Positions 29,882 through 38,990 are shown, counted from the stretch's first letter. The stretch is 62,692 bases of DNA from Sphingobium soli (GCF_020782245.1 NZ_JAJGNP010000019.1:1-62692); one strand, 5' to 3'. Notes: generated by a model not told the origin, from the letters alone. A program made the numbers and translations.

Positions 29882-30154
29882 ATGGATGAACTTGACCACC
29901 TGCTCTCGCGGTTGCGCGATGCGCCTCTCGATCCCAGGCTCGGCGGCCTGGAAAGCCGGGTCATGGCGGAAATAGCGCGCATCCGGGCCATACCAAGCCT
30001 TGGCGCTATGACGTTCGGCATCGCGGCCGCAACCGCGCTGTTCATCGGAATTGCCGGCTCGGCAGTTCCGACACGGTCTGCTGATGCCAAACCGCTATCG
30101 CCCTTCGATGCTCGGCTCGCGCTTGCGCCCTCGACGCTGCTGAGCTCGCAGTGA
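29882..30154 (+). CDS. CnrY-like small membrane anti-sigma factor (module 1)
   Basis: 90 residues. A cytoplasmic N-terminus of about 40 residues is followed by one membrane helix (about 44-60) and a short periplasmic tail ending LAPSTLLSSQ. Size, topology and place before a CnrX-like sensor and an ECF factor match CnrY, which holds CnrH inactive at the membrane. The tail motif L(A/S)PS(T/A)LL also occurs in the module 2 protein. Its stop overlaps the next start (TGATG). Confidence 0.65.
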   Translation: MDELDHLLSRLRDAPLDPRLGGLESRVMAEIARIRAIPSLGAMTFGIAAATALFIGIAGSAVPTRSADAKPLSPFDARLALAPSTLLSSQ

Positions 30155-30594
30155 TGCGCGACCGCCGCCGGCTCCTGCTCCTCGTCCTGGTGACCTTCGC
30201 CGCGGCGATCGCTGGCGTTGTCATTGGCCGCGTCTATGTGGTTCCAGTGCGCCCGGTCGAAAATGAGCTGCACGAGCTGCTCCATCGCGATCTGAAGCTG
30301 AATTCAGCGCAACACAGCCGACTCGAGACAATCGAGAAGAACTACGCGATCCGGCGTCAAGCGCTGGAGGCCGAATTGCGCGCCGACAATGCGCGTCTCG
30401 CGGAAGCGATCGAAGCGGAGCATGGCTATGGCCCGCAAGTCGCAACTGCGGTGGATCGCTCGCACCAGGCCATGGGCGCGCTGCAGAAAGAAACACTTGA
30501 GCATATCTTCGCGATGCGGGCCGTGCTGCGCCCGGATCAGACGGACAAATTCGACGACGCCGTGGTGAAAGCGCTGACGGCCAAATCCGAATGA
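30154..30594 (+). CDS. CnrX-like periplasmic metal sensor (module 1)
   Basis: 146 residues: an N-terminal membrane anchor (about 7-30) and a helical periplasmic hairpin. H40, H44, E61, H117 and M121 match the CnrX ligands H42, H46, E63, H119 and M123 with every spacing conserved. CnrX binds Ni/Co through these residues and releases the sigma factor. Here the neighbours are copper genes, so copper is the likely signal, an inference. GTG 30151 is an alternative start. Overlaps the sigma gene by 4 bp. Confidence 0.8.
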   Translation: MRDRRRLLLLVLVTFAAAIAGVVIGRVYVVPVRPVENELHELLHRDLKLNSAQHSRLETIEKNYAIRRQALEAELRADNARLAEAIEAEHGYGPQVATAVDRSHQAMGALQKETLEHIFAMRAVLRPDQTDKFDDAVVKALTAKSE

Positions 30595-31157
30595 CCGCGT
30601 GCCTCCCCGACTGCTCGGACGGGGAGCTCGCGGCTCTGGCGCTTGGAGGCCGGCAAGCGGCCTATGGCGAGCTGGTCCGCCGGCATCAAGGTTGGGTTCA
30701 CCGGCTCGTGCGCAGCCATGTCGGATCTATGGATGAGGCATTGGATGTCACCCAGGCGAGCTTCGTCGCGGCCTTTGCCGCACTCAACCGCTATGACGTA
30801 ACCCGACCCTTCCAGGTCTGGATGTCCCGGATTGTCATCAACAAATGCCATGACTGGCGGCGTCGGCGAGCGGTTCGAAATTTCTTTGCCCTAGCCCTAC
30901 CGCTCGGCGAGGCGGACGGCGTCGCCGACGACGCACCGCTGCCCGATCAGGCGATCGGGGCCGAACAGCAGCTCGCGCAAGCAATGAAAGCGATTGCTGC
31001 CCTGCCGTCTTCCCTCAAGGACACGCTTATTTTGCGTACGATCGACGAGAAATCGGAAGCTGAAACCGCCGAAATTCTCGGGATCAGCCAGAAGGCGGTC
31101 GAAACGCGCCTCTATCGAGCTAGGGCACGCCTTTCGGAAATATTAAAGAAAGTTTGA
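30591..31157 (+). CDS. ECF sigma factor, CnrH-like (module 1)
   Basis: 188 residues with sigma2 (about 22-90, with DVTQASFVAAFAAL and VWMSRIVINKCHDWRRRR) and sigma4 (about 125-185, with AEILGISQKAVETRLYRARARL). No sigma3, so it is an ECF factor. It is translationally coupled to the sensor. Its stop codon lies inside the GAGGGG box of the oxidase promoter that follows. It is expected to recognise the GAGGGG-N15-CGTAT promoters. Confidence 0.9.
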   Translation: MTACLPDCSDGELAALALGGRQAAYGELVRRHQGWVHRLVRSHVGSMDEALDVTQASFVAAFAALNRYDVTRPFQVWMSRIVINKCHDWRRRRAVRNFFALALPLGEADGVADDAPLPDQAIGAEQQLAQAMKAIAALPSSLKDTLILRTIDEKSEAETAEILGISQKAVETRLYRARARLSEILKKV

Positions 31158-31181
31158 GGGGGATGAGGCCATGCTGCGTAT
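31156..31181 (+). promoter_or_regulatory. ECF-type promoter of the oxidase operon (block 1)
   Basis: GAGGGG (31156-31161), 15 bases, CGTAT (31177-31181), 42 bp before the oxidase ATG. The box overlaps the sigma factor stop codon. Same arrangement as at 61228-61253 in module 2. Confidence 0.75.
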
Positions 31182-31223
31182 TCCCAATAGGTACGCCCTC
31201 TTTCTTAAAGCTGAGACAACCGA

Positions 31224-33149
31224 ATGATTTCTGCTCTCGACCGCCGCCAGTTCCTCCGCGGCGCGGCCCTCGCCGGCGGCGGCGCAGCATTGTCAGCCTG
31301 GCTGCCGGCCTGGGCGCAGACGATCTCGCCGGGGATGCGACCGACGCTGCCGACCGTGTCGGGCGAAGACATTACGCTCACCATCGCCCGGCAGTCGATG
31401 ACCATCGACGGGCGCAAGTTCCGGGCAATCGGCCTCAACGGCACGGTCCCCGCCCCGCTGATCCGGCTGCGCGAGGGCCAGCGCGTGCGGCTCAACGTCA
31501 TCAATCAGCTGGAGGAGGACAGCTCGATCCACTGGCACGGGCTGATCCTGCCGGCCAATATGGACGGTGTGCCGGGCGTGTCTTTTCCGGGCATCAAGCC
31601 GGGCTCGAACTACCTCTACCAGTTCTCCGTCGTGCAAAGCGGCACCTACTGGTACCACAGCCATTCAGGCCTGCAGGAACAGGAAGGCCATTACGGCCCG
31701 ATCATCATCGATCCCGCCGGTGCCGATCCGGTCGCCTATGACCGCGAGCATGTCATCGTGCTCGCCGATCACAGCGCGCTCTCGCCGCAGGCGATCTTCC
31801 GGCGCCTCAAGGTCAACCCCGGCCATTTCAATTTCCAGCGCCAGACCCTGGCCGGGCTCCTGTCGGGCAAGGATCAGCCGCTCAAGGACCGGCTCGACTG
31901 GGGCCAGATGCGGATGGACCCGGCCGACATCTCCGATGTGACCGGATCCACCTACACCTATCTCGTCAACGGCCATGGTCCGATGGACAACTGGACCGCG
32001 CTCTTCACCCCGGGCGAACGGGTGCGGCTGCGGGTCATCAATGCGTCGGCGATGACCACCTTCAACGTCCGCATCCCCGGCCTGCCGCTGACCATCGTCC
32101 AGGCCGACGGGCAGAATGTGGTGCCGGTCACCGTCGACGAGTTCCAGGTTGGTGTTGCCGAGACCTACGACGTCGTTGTCAGCCCAGGCGATGACAAGGC
32201 CTACACCCTTGTCGGCGAGGCGATCGACCGCTCGGGCATGGCGCGTGCCACGCTCGCGCCGCGCGCCGGCATGGCCGGCGAGGTTCCCCCCTTACGCAAA
32301 CGGCCGCTCGCCGACATGAAGGACATGGGCATGGACATGTCCTCGATGCCGGGCATGGAAGGCATGGACATGTCGGGCGGCGCTATGCGGGGCGTCGATC
32401 CGACGGCCGAGAAGAACGCGTCCGCGCGCCTCGCGACCGGCGCGGCGGCAGCGATGGCGACCATGGACAATAGCGCCATGGCAGGCATGGATCATTCGGG
32501 GATGGATCATTCCGCGATGAGCGGGATGGACCACGGCGCGATGGGCGCCGATGGCCAGATGGCGGGCATGGACCATGGCGGGCACGCGATGGGGTCGATG
32601 AAGATGCGAGACTTCTCGAACGCGCCGCAGGTGAAGCGCGACCCGAGCGTCCAGACCATCTCGCCGATGCCCGTCGACCGCACCGGCGAGCCCGGCCAGG
32701 GCCTCGCCGACGTCGGCCACAAGGTGCTTGTCTACAGGGACCTGATGGCGCTCGATCGCAATCCGGACGTGCGCGCGCCGAGCCGCAGCATCGACATTCA
32801 CCTCACCGGCAACATGGAGCGGTTCATGTGGTCGTTCGACGGCGAAAAAATGTCGGACCATCACGAGCCGATCCCCTTCATCGAAGGCGAGCGGGTGCGC
32901 GTCAATCTCATCAACGACACGATGATGGGGCATCCGATCCATATTCACGGGCATTTTTTCGAGCTGGTGACGGGGCATGGCGATCATGCGCCACGCAAGC
33001 ATACGGTAATCGTCCAGCCCGGCGGCAAGGTGACCTGGGACTTCACCGCCGACGCGGTCGGCGACTGGGCCTTCCACTGTCATCTCCTCTACCACATGCA
33101 TGCCGGGATGATGCGGGTCGTGAGCGTCCGTCCGAAGGGAGACGCGTAA
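31224..33149 (+). CDS. pcoA: Copper-resistance multicopper oxidase CopA/PcoA (copy 1)
   Basis: 641 residues. An N-terminal twin-arginine signal (LDRRQFLRG) exports the folded protein. Copper sites are HWHG, WYHSH, HPIHIHGHFFE and HCHLLYHMHAGM. A Met-rich insertion (about 365-470, repeats such as GMDHSGM) probably binds Cu(I). It oxidises Cu(I) in the periplasm. Overlaps the following gene by 1 base (TAATG), coupling it to CopB. Confidence 0.95.
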   Translation: MISALDRRQFLRGAALAGGGAALSAWLPAWAQTISPGMRPTLPTVSGEDITLTIARQSMTIDGRKFRAIGLNGTVPAPLIRLREGQRVRLNVINQLEEDSSIHWHGLILPANMDGVPGVSFPGIKPGSNYLYQFSVVQSGTYWYHSHSGLQEQEGHYGPIIIDPAGADPVAYDREHVIVLADHSALSPQAIFRRLKVNPGHFNFQRQTLAGLLSGKDQPLKDRLDWGQMRMDPADISDVTGSTYTYLVNGHGPMDNWTALFTPGERVRLRVINASAMTTFNVRIPGLPLTIVQADGQNVVPVTVDEFQVGVAETYDVVVSPGDDKAYTLVGEAIDRSGMARATLAPRAGMAGEVPPLRKRPLADMKDMGMDMSSMPGMEGMDMSGGAMRGVDPTAEKNASARLATGAAAAMATMDNSAMAGMDHSGMDHSAMSGMDHGAMGADGQMAGMDHGGHAMGSMKMRDFSNAPQVKRDPSVQTISPMPVDRTGEPGQGLADVGHKVLVYRDLMALDRNPDVRAPSRSIDIHLTGNMERFMWSFDGEKMSDHHEPIPFIEGERVRVNLINDTMMGHPIHIHGHFFELVTGHGDHAPRKHTVIVQPGGKVTWDFTADAVGDWAFHCHLLYHMHAGMMRVVSVRPKGDA

Positions 33150-34297
33150 TGACCCGCATCCTCACGCCGCTGGTGAGCGCGATCGCCCTTTTCGCTGCCG
33201 CGCCCGCCTTTGCCCAGGATCATTCAATGCACGGCATGCCCGGCATGGCGCCGCCGGGCGAGGTGCCGCCGGCGCAGGAGAAGAAGAAGGACAAGGCCGC
33301 CGCCAGGCCGCGCGCTCAGACACCAGCGCCAGACGCCACCTCGGCGATGGACCATTCGCAGCACCAGGCCAGTCCTGCGCCGCAGGGAGATGCGGCCGGT
33401 CAGCCGCAACCCGCGTCTCCCGCGATGCCGGACATGCCGGGCATGGACCACTCCCAGCATCAGGACGGCGCGATGCCGGACATGCCCGGGATGGACCATT
33501 CGCAGCATGGCCAGACCGCCATGCCCGGCATGCAAATGACCGGCACGGCGCTTCCGGCCGGCAATGCGCCCCCGCCGCCTCCCCCCAGCGACCACTTCGC
33601 CGATCGTGATTTTCCCGGCGCCGAGATGGCGCGCTCACGCGACATCATGATGAAGGACAGCGGCGGCAACAATTTCGGGCAGGTGCTGCTCAACCTGTTC
33701 GAGTATCAAGCGCATAGCGGTCGCGATGGCTATCGCTGGGATGGCGAAGGCTTTTACGGCGGCGATATCAACCGGCTCTGGCTCAAGAGCGAGGGCGAAG
33801 GCGAGTTCGGCCGCGGCATCGACAGCGCGGAGGTGCAGGTGCTCTATAGCCGGGCCATCGACCCCTATTTCAATCTTCAGGGCGGTATCCGCCAGGACTT
33901 CGGCCGCGGGCCCGACCGCACTTACGCGACGGTCGGCGTCGAGGGCCTGGCTCCCGGCATGTTCGAAGTCGAAGGCGCGCTGTTCCTCTCGACCAAGGGC
34001 GATGTTCTGGGCCGGGTCGAGGGCTATTACGACCAGCGCATTACCCAGCGCCTGATCTTGCAGCCGCGCGCCGAGGTCAATTTCGCCGCGCAGGATATTC
34101 CGGAGAACGACATCGGTTCGGGGCTGGTCAACATAGAGCTCGGCGCGCGCCTGCGCTATGAGTTCAGCCGCCAGTTCGCACCCTATATCGGCGTCTCTTA
34201 TCTGCGCAAAGCCGGCGACACGGCGCGGCTGTCGAGGCTTGCCGGCGAGGACGTCCATGCCACCAGCTTCGTCGCCGGCATCCGCTTCTGGTTCTAG
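33149..34297 (+). CDS. pcoB: Outer-membrane copper-resistance protein CopB/PcoB (copy 1)
   Basis: 382 residues. A signal peptide (about 1-23, ending AFA-QDHS) precedes a disordered Met/His-rich N-terminal part with several MPGMDHSQH-type repeats. The C-terminal 240 residues form a beta-barrel ending with aromatic Phe, as needed for outer-membrane insertion. The start ATG overlaps the oxidase stop. Confidence 0.92.
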   Translation: MTRILTPLVSAIALFAAAPAFAQDHSMHGMPGMAPPGEVPPAQEKKKDKAAARPRAQTPAPDATSAMDHSQHQASPAPQGDAAGQPQPASPAMPDMPGMDHSQHQDGAMPDMPGMDHSQHGQTAMPGMQMTGTALPAGNAPPPPPPSDHFADRDFPGAEMARSRDIMMKDSGGNNFGQVLLNLFEYQAHSGRDGYRWDGEGFYGGDINRLWLKSEGEGEFGRGIDSAEVQVLYSRAIDPYFNLQGGIRQDFGRGPDRTYATVGVEGLAPGMFEVEGALFLSTKGDVLGRVEGYYDQRITQRLILQPRAEVNFAAQDIPENDIGSGLVNIELGARLRYEFSRQFAPYIGVSYLRKAGDTARLSRLAGEDVHATSFVAGIRFWF

Positions 34298-34387
34298 CAT
34301 CGGGACGGCTGATGGCGGGGGCGAACAGGAGAGCGGGGCGTTACACTGAGACCCAGGTCGGCCTGCGCCGAACGAAGGAGATACGCC

Positions 34388-34861
34388 ATGGATCATTCGT
34401 CCCACATGAGCACACGGAAGATGGGCGCCTATTGGAGCCTGGCCTTCCAGACCGTCATCAGCGGCGTCATCATGTATCTGGTGATGTTCGTCATGATCGA
34501 CGGGCTCGACAGCTTCTACAACAACCTCAACATGCTCTACATGACGCTGATGATGGTCTCACCGATGGTGGTGCTCATGATCCTCGCCATGCGGCACATG
34601 TTCCCGTCGAAGGCCGCCAACATCGCGCTGATCGCCGCGTCGCTGGTCGCCTTCTTGGGCAGCTTCGCGTTCATCCGCACGCAGACCACGATCGGCGACA
34701 CGGCCTTTCTGCGCTCGATGATCCCACACCACTCCGGCGCGATCCTGATGTGCCAGGAAGCAAAGCTCAGCGATCCCGAAGTCATCCGGCTTTGCGAATC
34801 GATCAAGCGCTCGCAGCGGCAGGAAATCGACGAGATGAAGGCCATACTCGCGCGGCGCTGA
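34388..34861 (+). CDS. DUF305 family membrane protein
   Basis: 157 residues. A His/Met-rich start (MDHSSHMS) leads into three membrane helices and a C-terminal DUF305-type part with IPHHSGAILMCQEA. The HHS...MC motif is the known metal-binding signature of the family. It lies 90 bp after CopB on the same strand and is likely copper-linked. Confidence 0.82.
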   Translation: MDHSSHMSTRKMGAYWSLAFQTVISGVIMYLVMFVMIDGLDSFYNNLNMLYMTLMMVSPMVVLMILAMRHMFPSKAANIALIAASLVAFLGSFAFIRTQTTIGDTAFLRSMIPHHSGAILMCQEAKLSDPEVIRLCESIKRSQRQEIDEMKAILARR

Positions 34862-34919
34862 GTGGCACGGTCCGGCTACGCCCGGATACGTGCGCCCGGC
34901 CGGGCGTGTGAGCCGGCCG

Positions 34920-36455
34920 ATGGTCTACACGAGGCGCGGGCCCGACGAGATTGCCAGGGAGGTGGCGCGGCTTGCGCCGCTGTTCCTGCGACAGGCTGGC
35001 GGCCACGTCCTGACGCTGCTCGATCCTTCCGGGATGGTGCTGAGCTATAATGAAGAAGGCGAGCGTGCCGAATGCTGGCCGCTCGATCGCGTCCTGGGAC
35101 AGCCCCACGACCTGTTCTACCCGCCCGACGAGATTACGGCGGGGCGTCCAGGCGCAGACCTGGCGGCCGCCCTTCACGAGGGCACGCTGGAGCGCGAAGC
35201 GTGGCGGGTCTGCGAGAACGGCGCGGAATATCTGGCGCGCCTGACGATCACCGCACTGTTCGAAGGCGACACACATCGCGGCTTCGCCTGCATCAGCCGC
35301 GATGTCACCGACGAGGCGGCGGTCCGCGCATCGATCGAGACCCGCGAGCAGCATCTGCAATCGATTCTGGCGACGGTGCCGGATGCGATGATCATCATCG
35401 ACGAGACCGGCGCCATCACGTCGTTCAGCGCAGCGGCACAACGCCTGTTCGGCTACAGCGAAGCCGAGCTCGTCGGCCGCAACGTCTCCTGCCTTATGCC
35501 CCAGCCCGATCGCGACCGTCACGACGAATATCTCGCGCATTATCTGCAGACCGGCGAGCGCCGGATCATCGGCCTCGGTCGCGTCGTGGTCGGCCAGCGC
35601 CGCGACGGCTCAACCTTCCCGATGCAGCTGTCGGTCGGCGAGGCCGGTGAAGACGGGCAGCGGTTGTTCACCGGCTTTATCCGGGATCTCACCGCCAAGG
35701 AGCAGGATGAGCTCAGGCTCAAGGAACTGCAGGCAGAGCTGGTCCATGTCTCTCGGCTGAGCGCGATGGGCACGATGGCCTCGACGCTCGCGCATGAGCT
35801 CAACCAGCCGCTTGCCGCGGTCGCGCTCTATCTCGAGACGATCCGCGACATGCTCGACGAGCGGGACGACGAACCCTTCGTGTCGCTACGGTCGGTGATG
35901 GATGATGCGGCACAGGAAACGCTGCGGGCCGGCCATATCGTCCGGCGCCTGCGCGATTTCGTCGCCCGCGGCGAGGTCGACAAGAGCCTCCACGAGCTGC
36001 CGCAGGTCATCGCCGAGGCGAGCCAGCTCGCGCTGGTCGGTGCACGCGAGCGCGGCATCCGCAGCTTCTTTGCGGTCGATCCCGCCGCGACGCTGGTCCT
36101 CGTCGACAGGGTGCAGATCCAGCAGGTGCTGGTCAACCTGATGCGCAATGCCATCGAGGCGATGGCGGAGTGTCCGGTTCGCGACCTCAAGGTGGCGACC
36201 AGGTTGCGCCCTGACGGGCTGATCGAGGTGACCGTGGAGGATACCGGTCCCGGCATCGCGGACGGAATCCGCGAGCAGCTCTTCACGGCGTTCAACTCGA
36301 CAAAGGCCGACGGCATGGGCCTCGGCCTCTCGATCTGCCGGACCATCATCGAAGCGCATGGCGGCCGTATCTGGATGGAGCGCCCCGACCGCGGCGGCAC
36401 CCGCTTTCATTTTACCTTGATCCATGCGCGGGCGGAGGAGGAACATGGGGGATAG
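34920..36455 (+). CDS. fixL: FixL-like oxygen-sensing histidine kinase (heme PAS)
   Basis: 511 residues from ATG 34920 (GTG 34890 possible). An N-terminal PAS (about 20-135) is followed by a second PAS (about 145-260). The second carries PDRDRHDEYL with H201 as the likely heme ligand and IIGLGRVV with R221, the distal Arg of FixL. The kinase core has H292 in AHELNQPL, N in LVNLMRNAIEA, and DTGPGI. It should phosphorylate FixJ when oxygen is low. Overlaps fixJ by 11 bp. Confidence 0.9.
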   Translation: MVYTRRGPDEIAREVARLAPLFLRQAGGHVLTLLDPSGMVLSYNEEGERAECWPLDRVLGQPHDLFYPPDEITAGRPGADLAAALHEGTLEREAWRVCENGAEYLARLTITALFEGDTHRGFACISRDVTDEAAVRASIETREQHLQSILATVPDAMIIIDETGAITSFSAAAQRLFGYSEAELVGRNVSCLMPQPDRDRHDEYLAHYLQTGERRIIGLGRVVVGQRRDGSTFPMQLSVGEAGEDGQRLFTGFIRDLTAKEQDELRLKELQAELVHVSRLSAMGTMASTLAHELNQPLAAVALYLETIRDMLDERDDEPFVSLRSVMDDAAQETLRAGHIVRRLRDFVARGEVDKSLHELPQVIAEASQLALVGARERGIRSFFAVDPAATLVLVDRVQIQQVLVNLMRNAIEAMAECPVRDLKVATRLRPDGLIEVTVEDTGPGIADGIREQLFTAFNSTKADGMGLGLSICRTIIEAHGGRIWMERPDRGGTRFHFTLIHARAEEEHGG

Positions 36456-37068
36456 ACGCGTCATCCATCTGGTCGACGACGAGGAGAGCATCCGCAAGGC
36501 GGCGAGCTTTGCGCTCAAGACCGCGGGCTACGACGTCGTGACCTATGCCTCGGGCGTGGAGTTTCTCAAGGAGGCGAAGTCGGCGGCCGTCGGCTGCGTC
36601 ATCCTTGACGTGCGCATGCCCGAGATGGACGGTCTCGAGGTTCAGGCCGCCATGGCAGCACGCGGGGTCAACATGCCGGTCATCGTCCTGACCGGCCATG
36701 GCGACGTGTCGGTTGCGGTGCAGGCCATGAAAGGCGGCGCGGTCGACTTTCTCGAGAAGCCCTTCGAGAAAGCGGCCCTGCTCGGCGCCGTCAGCCGCGC
36801 GTTCGCGCGTCTCGACGATGTCGACTTTCGCACTCTGGAAACCTCTGAAGCCGGCGTGCGGGTCGCTGCACTGACGCCCCGGGAGCGTGAAGTGCTGGAA
36901 GGGCTGGCGAACGGCCTGCCCAATAAGACGATCGCCTATGACCTGGGCTGTTCATCGCGAACGGTCGAGGTCCATCGCGCGAGCCTGATGGCCAAGCTCG
37001 AGGTCCGCAATTTGTCCGAAGCCCTGCGGATCGCCTTTGCCGCGGGCATGGGCCGCAAGCCGAAGTGA
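36445..37068 (+). CDS. fixJ: FixJ response regulator
   Basis: 207 residues. The receiver has DD11-12, D55 (VILDVRMP) and K in LEKPF. The C-terminal HTH has LTPREREVLEGLANGLPNK. ATG 36445 follows GGAGGAGG. It begins inside the fixL gene, so the pair is a unit. It is closely similar to the orphan regulator at 9.6 kb, including the same HTH block. Target genes are probably in the low-oxygen block. Confidence 0.93.
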   Translation: MGDRRVIHLVDDEESIRKAASFALKTAGYDVVTYASGVEFLKEAKSAAVGCVILDVRMPEMDGLEVQAAMAARGVNMPVIVLTGHGDVSVAVQAMKGGAVDFLEKPFEKAALLGAVSRAFARLDDVDFRTLETSEAGVRVAALTPREREVLEGLANGLPNKTIAYDLGCSSRTVEVHRASLMAKLEVRNLSEALRIAFAAGMGRKPK

Positions 37069-37078
37069 CTGCGACCTC

Positions 37079-37091
37079 TACGTAGCGACGG
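37079..37091. promoter_or_regulatory. FixJ-like box upstream of the third receiver
   Basis: TACGTAGCGACGG lies between fixJ and the next receiver gene, 14 bp before its start. It shares TACGTAG with the box at 18765. Function uncertain. Confidence 0.25.
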
Positions 37092-37104
37092 GACGAGGCG
37101 CGAT

Positions 37105-37557
37105 ATGCGATCGATGGTGCAATCGTCACACGGGTGTCCGCTTCTCGCAATGCCATCGGTCCGTTCCACTCAGCATGATGGCAGATACACCATCCTCGTC
37201 TCCGACGACGATCCCGGCGTGCGGCGTGGCCTCCAGCTGCTGCTGAGATCGCGCGGCTATGCCGTGTGGGGATATACGACCGGCCACGCGCTGTTGGCCG
37301 ACCCCCGCGCGAAGGAGGCAGACTGCGTCATCCTCGACTATCGCATGCCCGACATCGACGGATTCGCGATGCTGCGTCACCTTCGCGAGATCGGATGGTC
37401 GGGACGCGCCATCATGATCTCAGGCTTTCACGACACGCTGCTGGCCTGGCGGGCCGCCGAGGCGGGCTTCGATCACGTTCTCGCAAAGCCTTTGATCGGC
37501 AGGGCTTTGCTCGATGCGTTGGACCGGCACCGCGCCGAGGTTCTGCGAAAGCATTGA
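37105..37557 (+). CDS. Single-domain receiver protein
   Basis: 150 residues, almost only a receiver. The acidic cluster SDDDPGVR and phosphoacceptor D78 (VILDYRMP) are present, with K in LAKPL. No output domain follows, so it may act as a phosphate sink or FixT-like modulator of the FixL-FixJ pair. ATG 37105 has GAGG upstream; ATG 37150 is a shorter alternative. Confidence 0.75.
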   Translation: MRSMVQSSHGCPLLAMPSVRSTQHDGRYTILVSDDDPGVRRGLQLLLRSRGYAVWGYTTGHALLADPRAKEADCVILDYRMPDIDGFAMLRHLREIGWSGRAIMISGFHDTLLAWRAAEAGFDHVLAKPLIGRALLDALDRHRAEVLRKH

Positions 37558-37619
37558 GTTATGGCGGCCGGCCCCCGGCAGCCTCAGCCCGGCGCGATGT
37601 GGAAAGCCGATCTGCGCCG

Positions 37620-38015
37620 TCAAAGCCAGTGGCTACGTTTGAACCGGATGTAGAGCCCAATGCAGACCGCAGCGATGACGCCGAGGATGACGAAATATCC
37701 CCATTGCGTCTTCAGTTCGGGCATATTCTCGAAATTCATGCCGTAGATTCCGGCAATCGCGGTAGGCACCGCGAGGATCGCGGCCCAGGCGGCAAGCTGA
37801 CGCGTGATCGCACCCTGGCGCTGCTGTTCGAGCAGGTGACTCGCCTCGAACACCGAGATCAGGATGTCGCGGATGCCGGTGATGGCGCTCTCAACCCTGA
37901 GCATGTGATCGAGCAAATCACGGAAATAGGGTTTCCTTCTCACGATCTGGCTTTTGAGCCATTCGAGCATGGAATCTTTTGCCATCATGGGCGTCGTCGT
38001 CGCTCTCGGCAGCAT
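37620..38015 (-). pseudogene. corA: CorA magnesium transporter, 3' remnant
   Basis: Only about 130 C-terminal residues of a CorA protein (normally about 320) remain: the stalk helix, LLEQQRQGA, two membrane helices and the YGMNF signature with a short basic tail. The N-terminal cytoplasmic domain is absent and I see no matching pieces upstream. It marks a recombination point. Confidence 0.8.
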
Positions 38016-38335
38016 CGTCTACCGGGCCAGCATCCGCCGGTCATCAACGTAGGGGTCACGACGGTGGAGCGAGCGGTCGGCTCTTCAAGCCCAACGCGAT
38101 CGGCTCATTTCTCGCTCACCAGTCGTGAACTAACGGCAAATTTGTCAGAATTTGAGGGTGAAAGTGATTTATGGCCCTCATTTTTGTTTCAAGCAGCGCC
38201 TGCCGAATGCATCTCTGCGATTGATGTCTTCTGCAAAAGCTTGTTGGCATCGGATGCTCGCTGATCACACCTAACCCGTAATCGTGCCTCTGGCTGACAT
38301 ACCCGACAAACGTATAAGCTCGCCATGCGCGGGCG
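38016..38335. other. Intergenic stretch with no supportable gene
   Basis: About 320 bp between the corA remnant and the toxin gene. It is AT-richer than its surroundings and holds no convincing frame or repeat. Confidence 0.4.
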
Positions 38336-38617
38336 TCACCAACCCAATTCCGCGTGCGATCCCAAGCGCACAAGCTGCAAGGTGTCGTCATCGGGCTTGC
38401 GGTAAATCAGCACGAGGTCGGGCTTTATGTGGCAATCGCGATGGTCGCGCCAGTCGCCGGTCAGCGCATGGTCGCGGTGGCGCGGTTCAAGCGGCTCGTC
38501 GGATGCCAGCGCCTCGATGATCGGGATCAGGTCAGCGTCCAGCGTCTTGGCGTGCTGCCCCTTCTTCTCCCGCTTGTAGTCGCGCTTGAACCGCCCGAAG
38601 CGTTCAATCGTCCGCAT
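38336..38617 (-). CDS. YafQ/RelE-type mRNA interferase toxin
   Basis: 93 residues. The RelE/ParE fold is suggested by FKRDYKREKKG, LPL-like LALTGDW and C-terminal LIYRKPDDDTLQLVRLGSH. Family members cleave mRNA at the ribosome. It overlaps the antitoxin gene by 14 bp, downstream, the usual order for dinJ-yafQ. The catalytic His near the C-terminus (SH) is kept. Confidence 0.85.
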   Translation of the reverse strand: MRTIERFGRFKRDYKREKKGQHAKTLDADLIPIIEALASDEPLEPRHRDHALTGDWRDHRDCHIKPDLVLIYRKPDDDTLQLVRLGSHAELGW

Positions 38618-38867
38618 TGAGGTCGGCCATCAGGTCGACCACCGTGGCGAACCGCTTGCCCTTTCCCTCGCGCGCTTCCTTCATGGCCTCGATCGTCTCG
38701 GCATTGGGCACCAGCGGTTCAAACGGCAAGGCCTTGTCGCGGGCAACGCGGGTCAGCATCAGGCGCACGGCATCGGAGACGGTCAGCCCCATAGCAGCCA
38801 GCACGGTCGCGGCTTCCTCCTTCACCGCTCCGTCGATCCGGGTCTGCACAAGAGCGTTTGCGGCCAT
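38604..38867 (-). CDS. RelB/DinJ-type antitoxin
   Basis: 87 residues. An N-terminal ribbon-helix-helix (ANALVQTRID, with AMGLTVSDAVRLML) matches DinJ/RelB antitoxins, and the acidic C-terminus would wrap the toxin. ATG 38867 is used; an upstream frame to 38918 looks non-coding. Likely autorepressed with its toxin. Confidence 0.85.
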   Translation of the reverse strand: MAANALVQTRIDGAVKEEAATVLAAMGLTVSDAVRLMLTRVARDKALPFEPLVPNAETIEAMKEAREGKGKRFATVVDLMADLNADD

Positions 38868-38918
38868 GTCGATTTCCTTTCTGCATGACGATGTAATGCA
38901 AGCGAACGCAAAGTGCAA

Positions 38919-38990
38919 TCAGGCAAAGCCCCGGCTATCGACATGGCGACCGGGCTTCGCGTTTTTCACCTTCAATGCTGTGAGTGCCAT
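38919..38990 (-). pseudogene. Tyrosine-type integrase, N-terminal remnant
   Basis: From 38990 the frame reads MALTALKVKNAKPGRHVD and then ends after about 23 codons. This opening is typical of phage/island integrases (DUF4102 type). The catalytic part is gone. It dates an island boundary beside the toxin-antitoxin pair. Confidence 0.65.
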
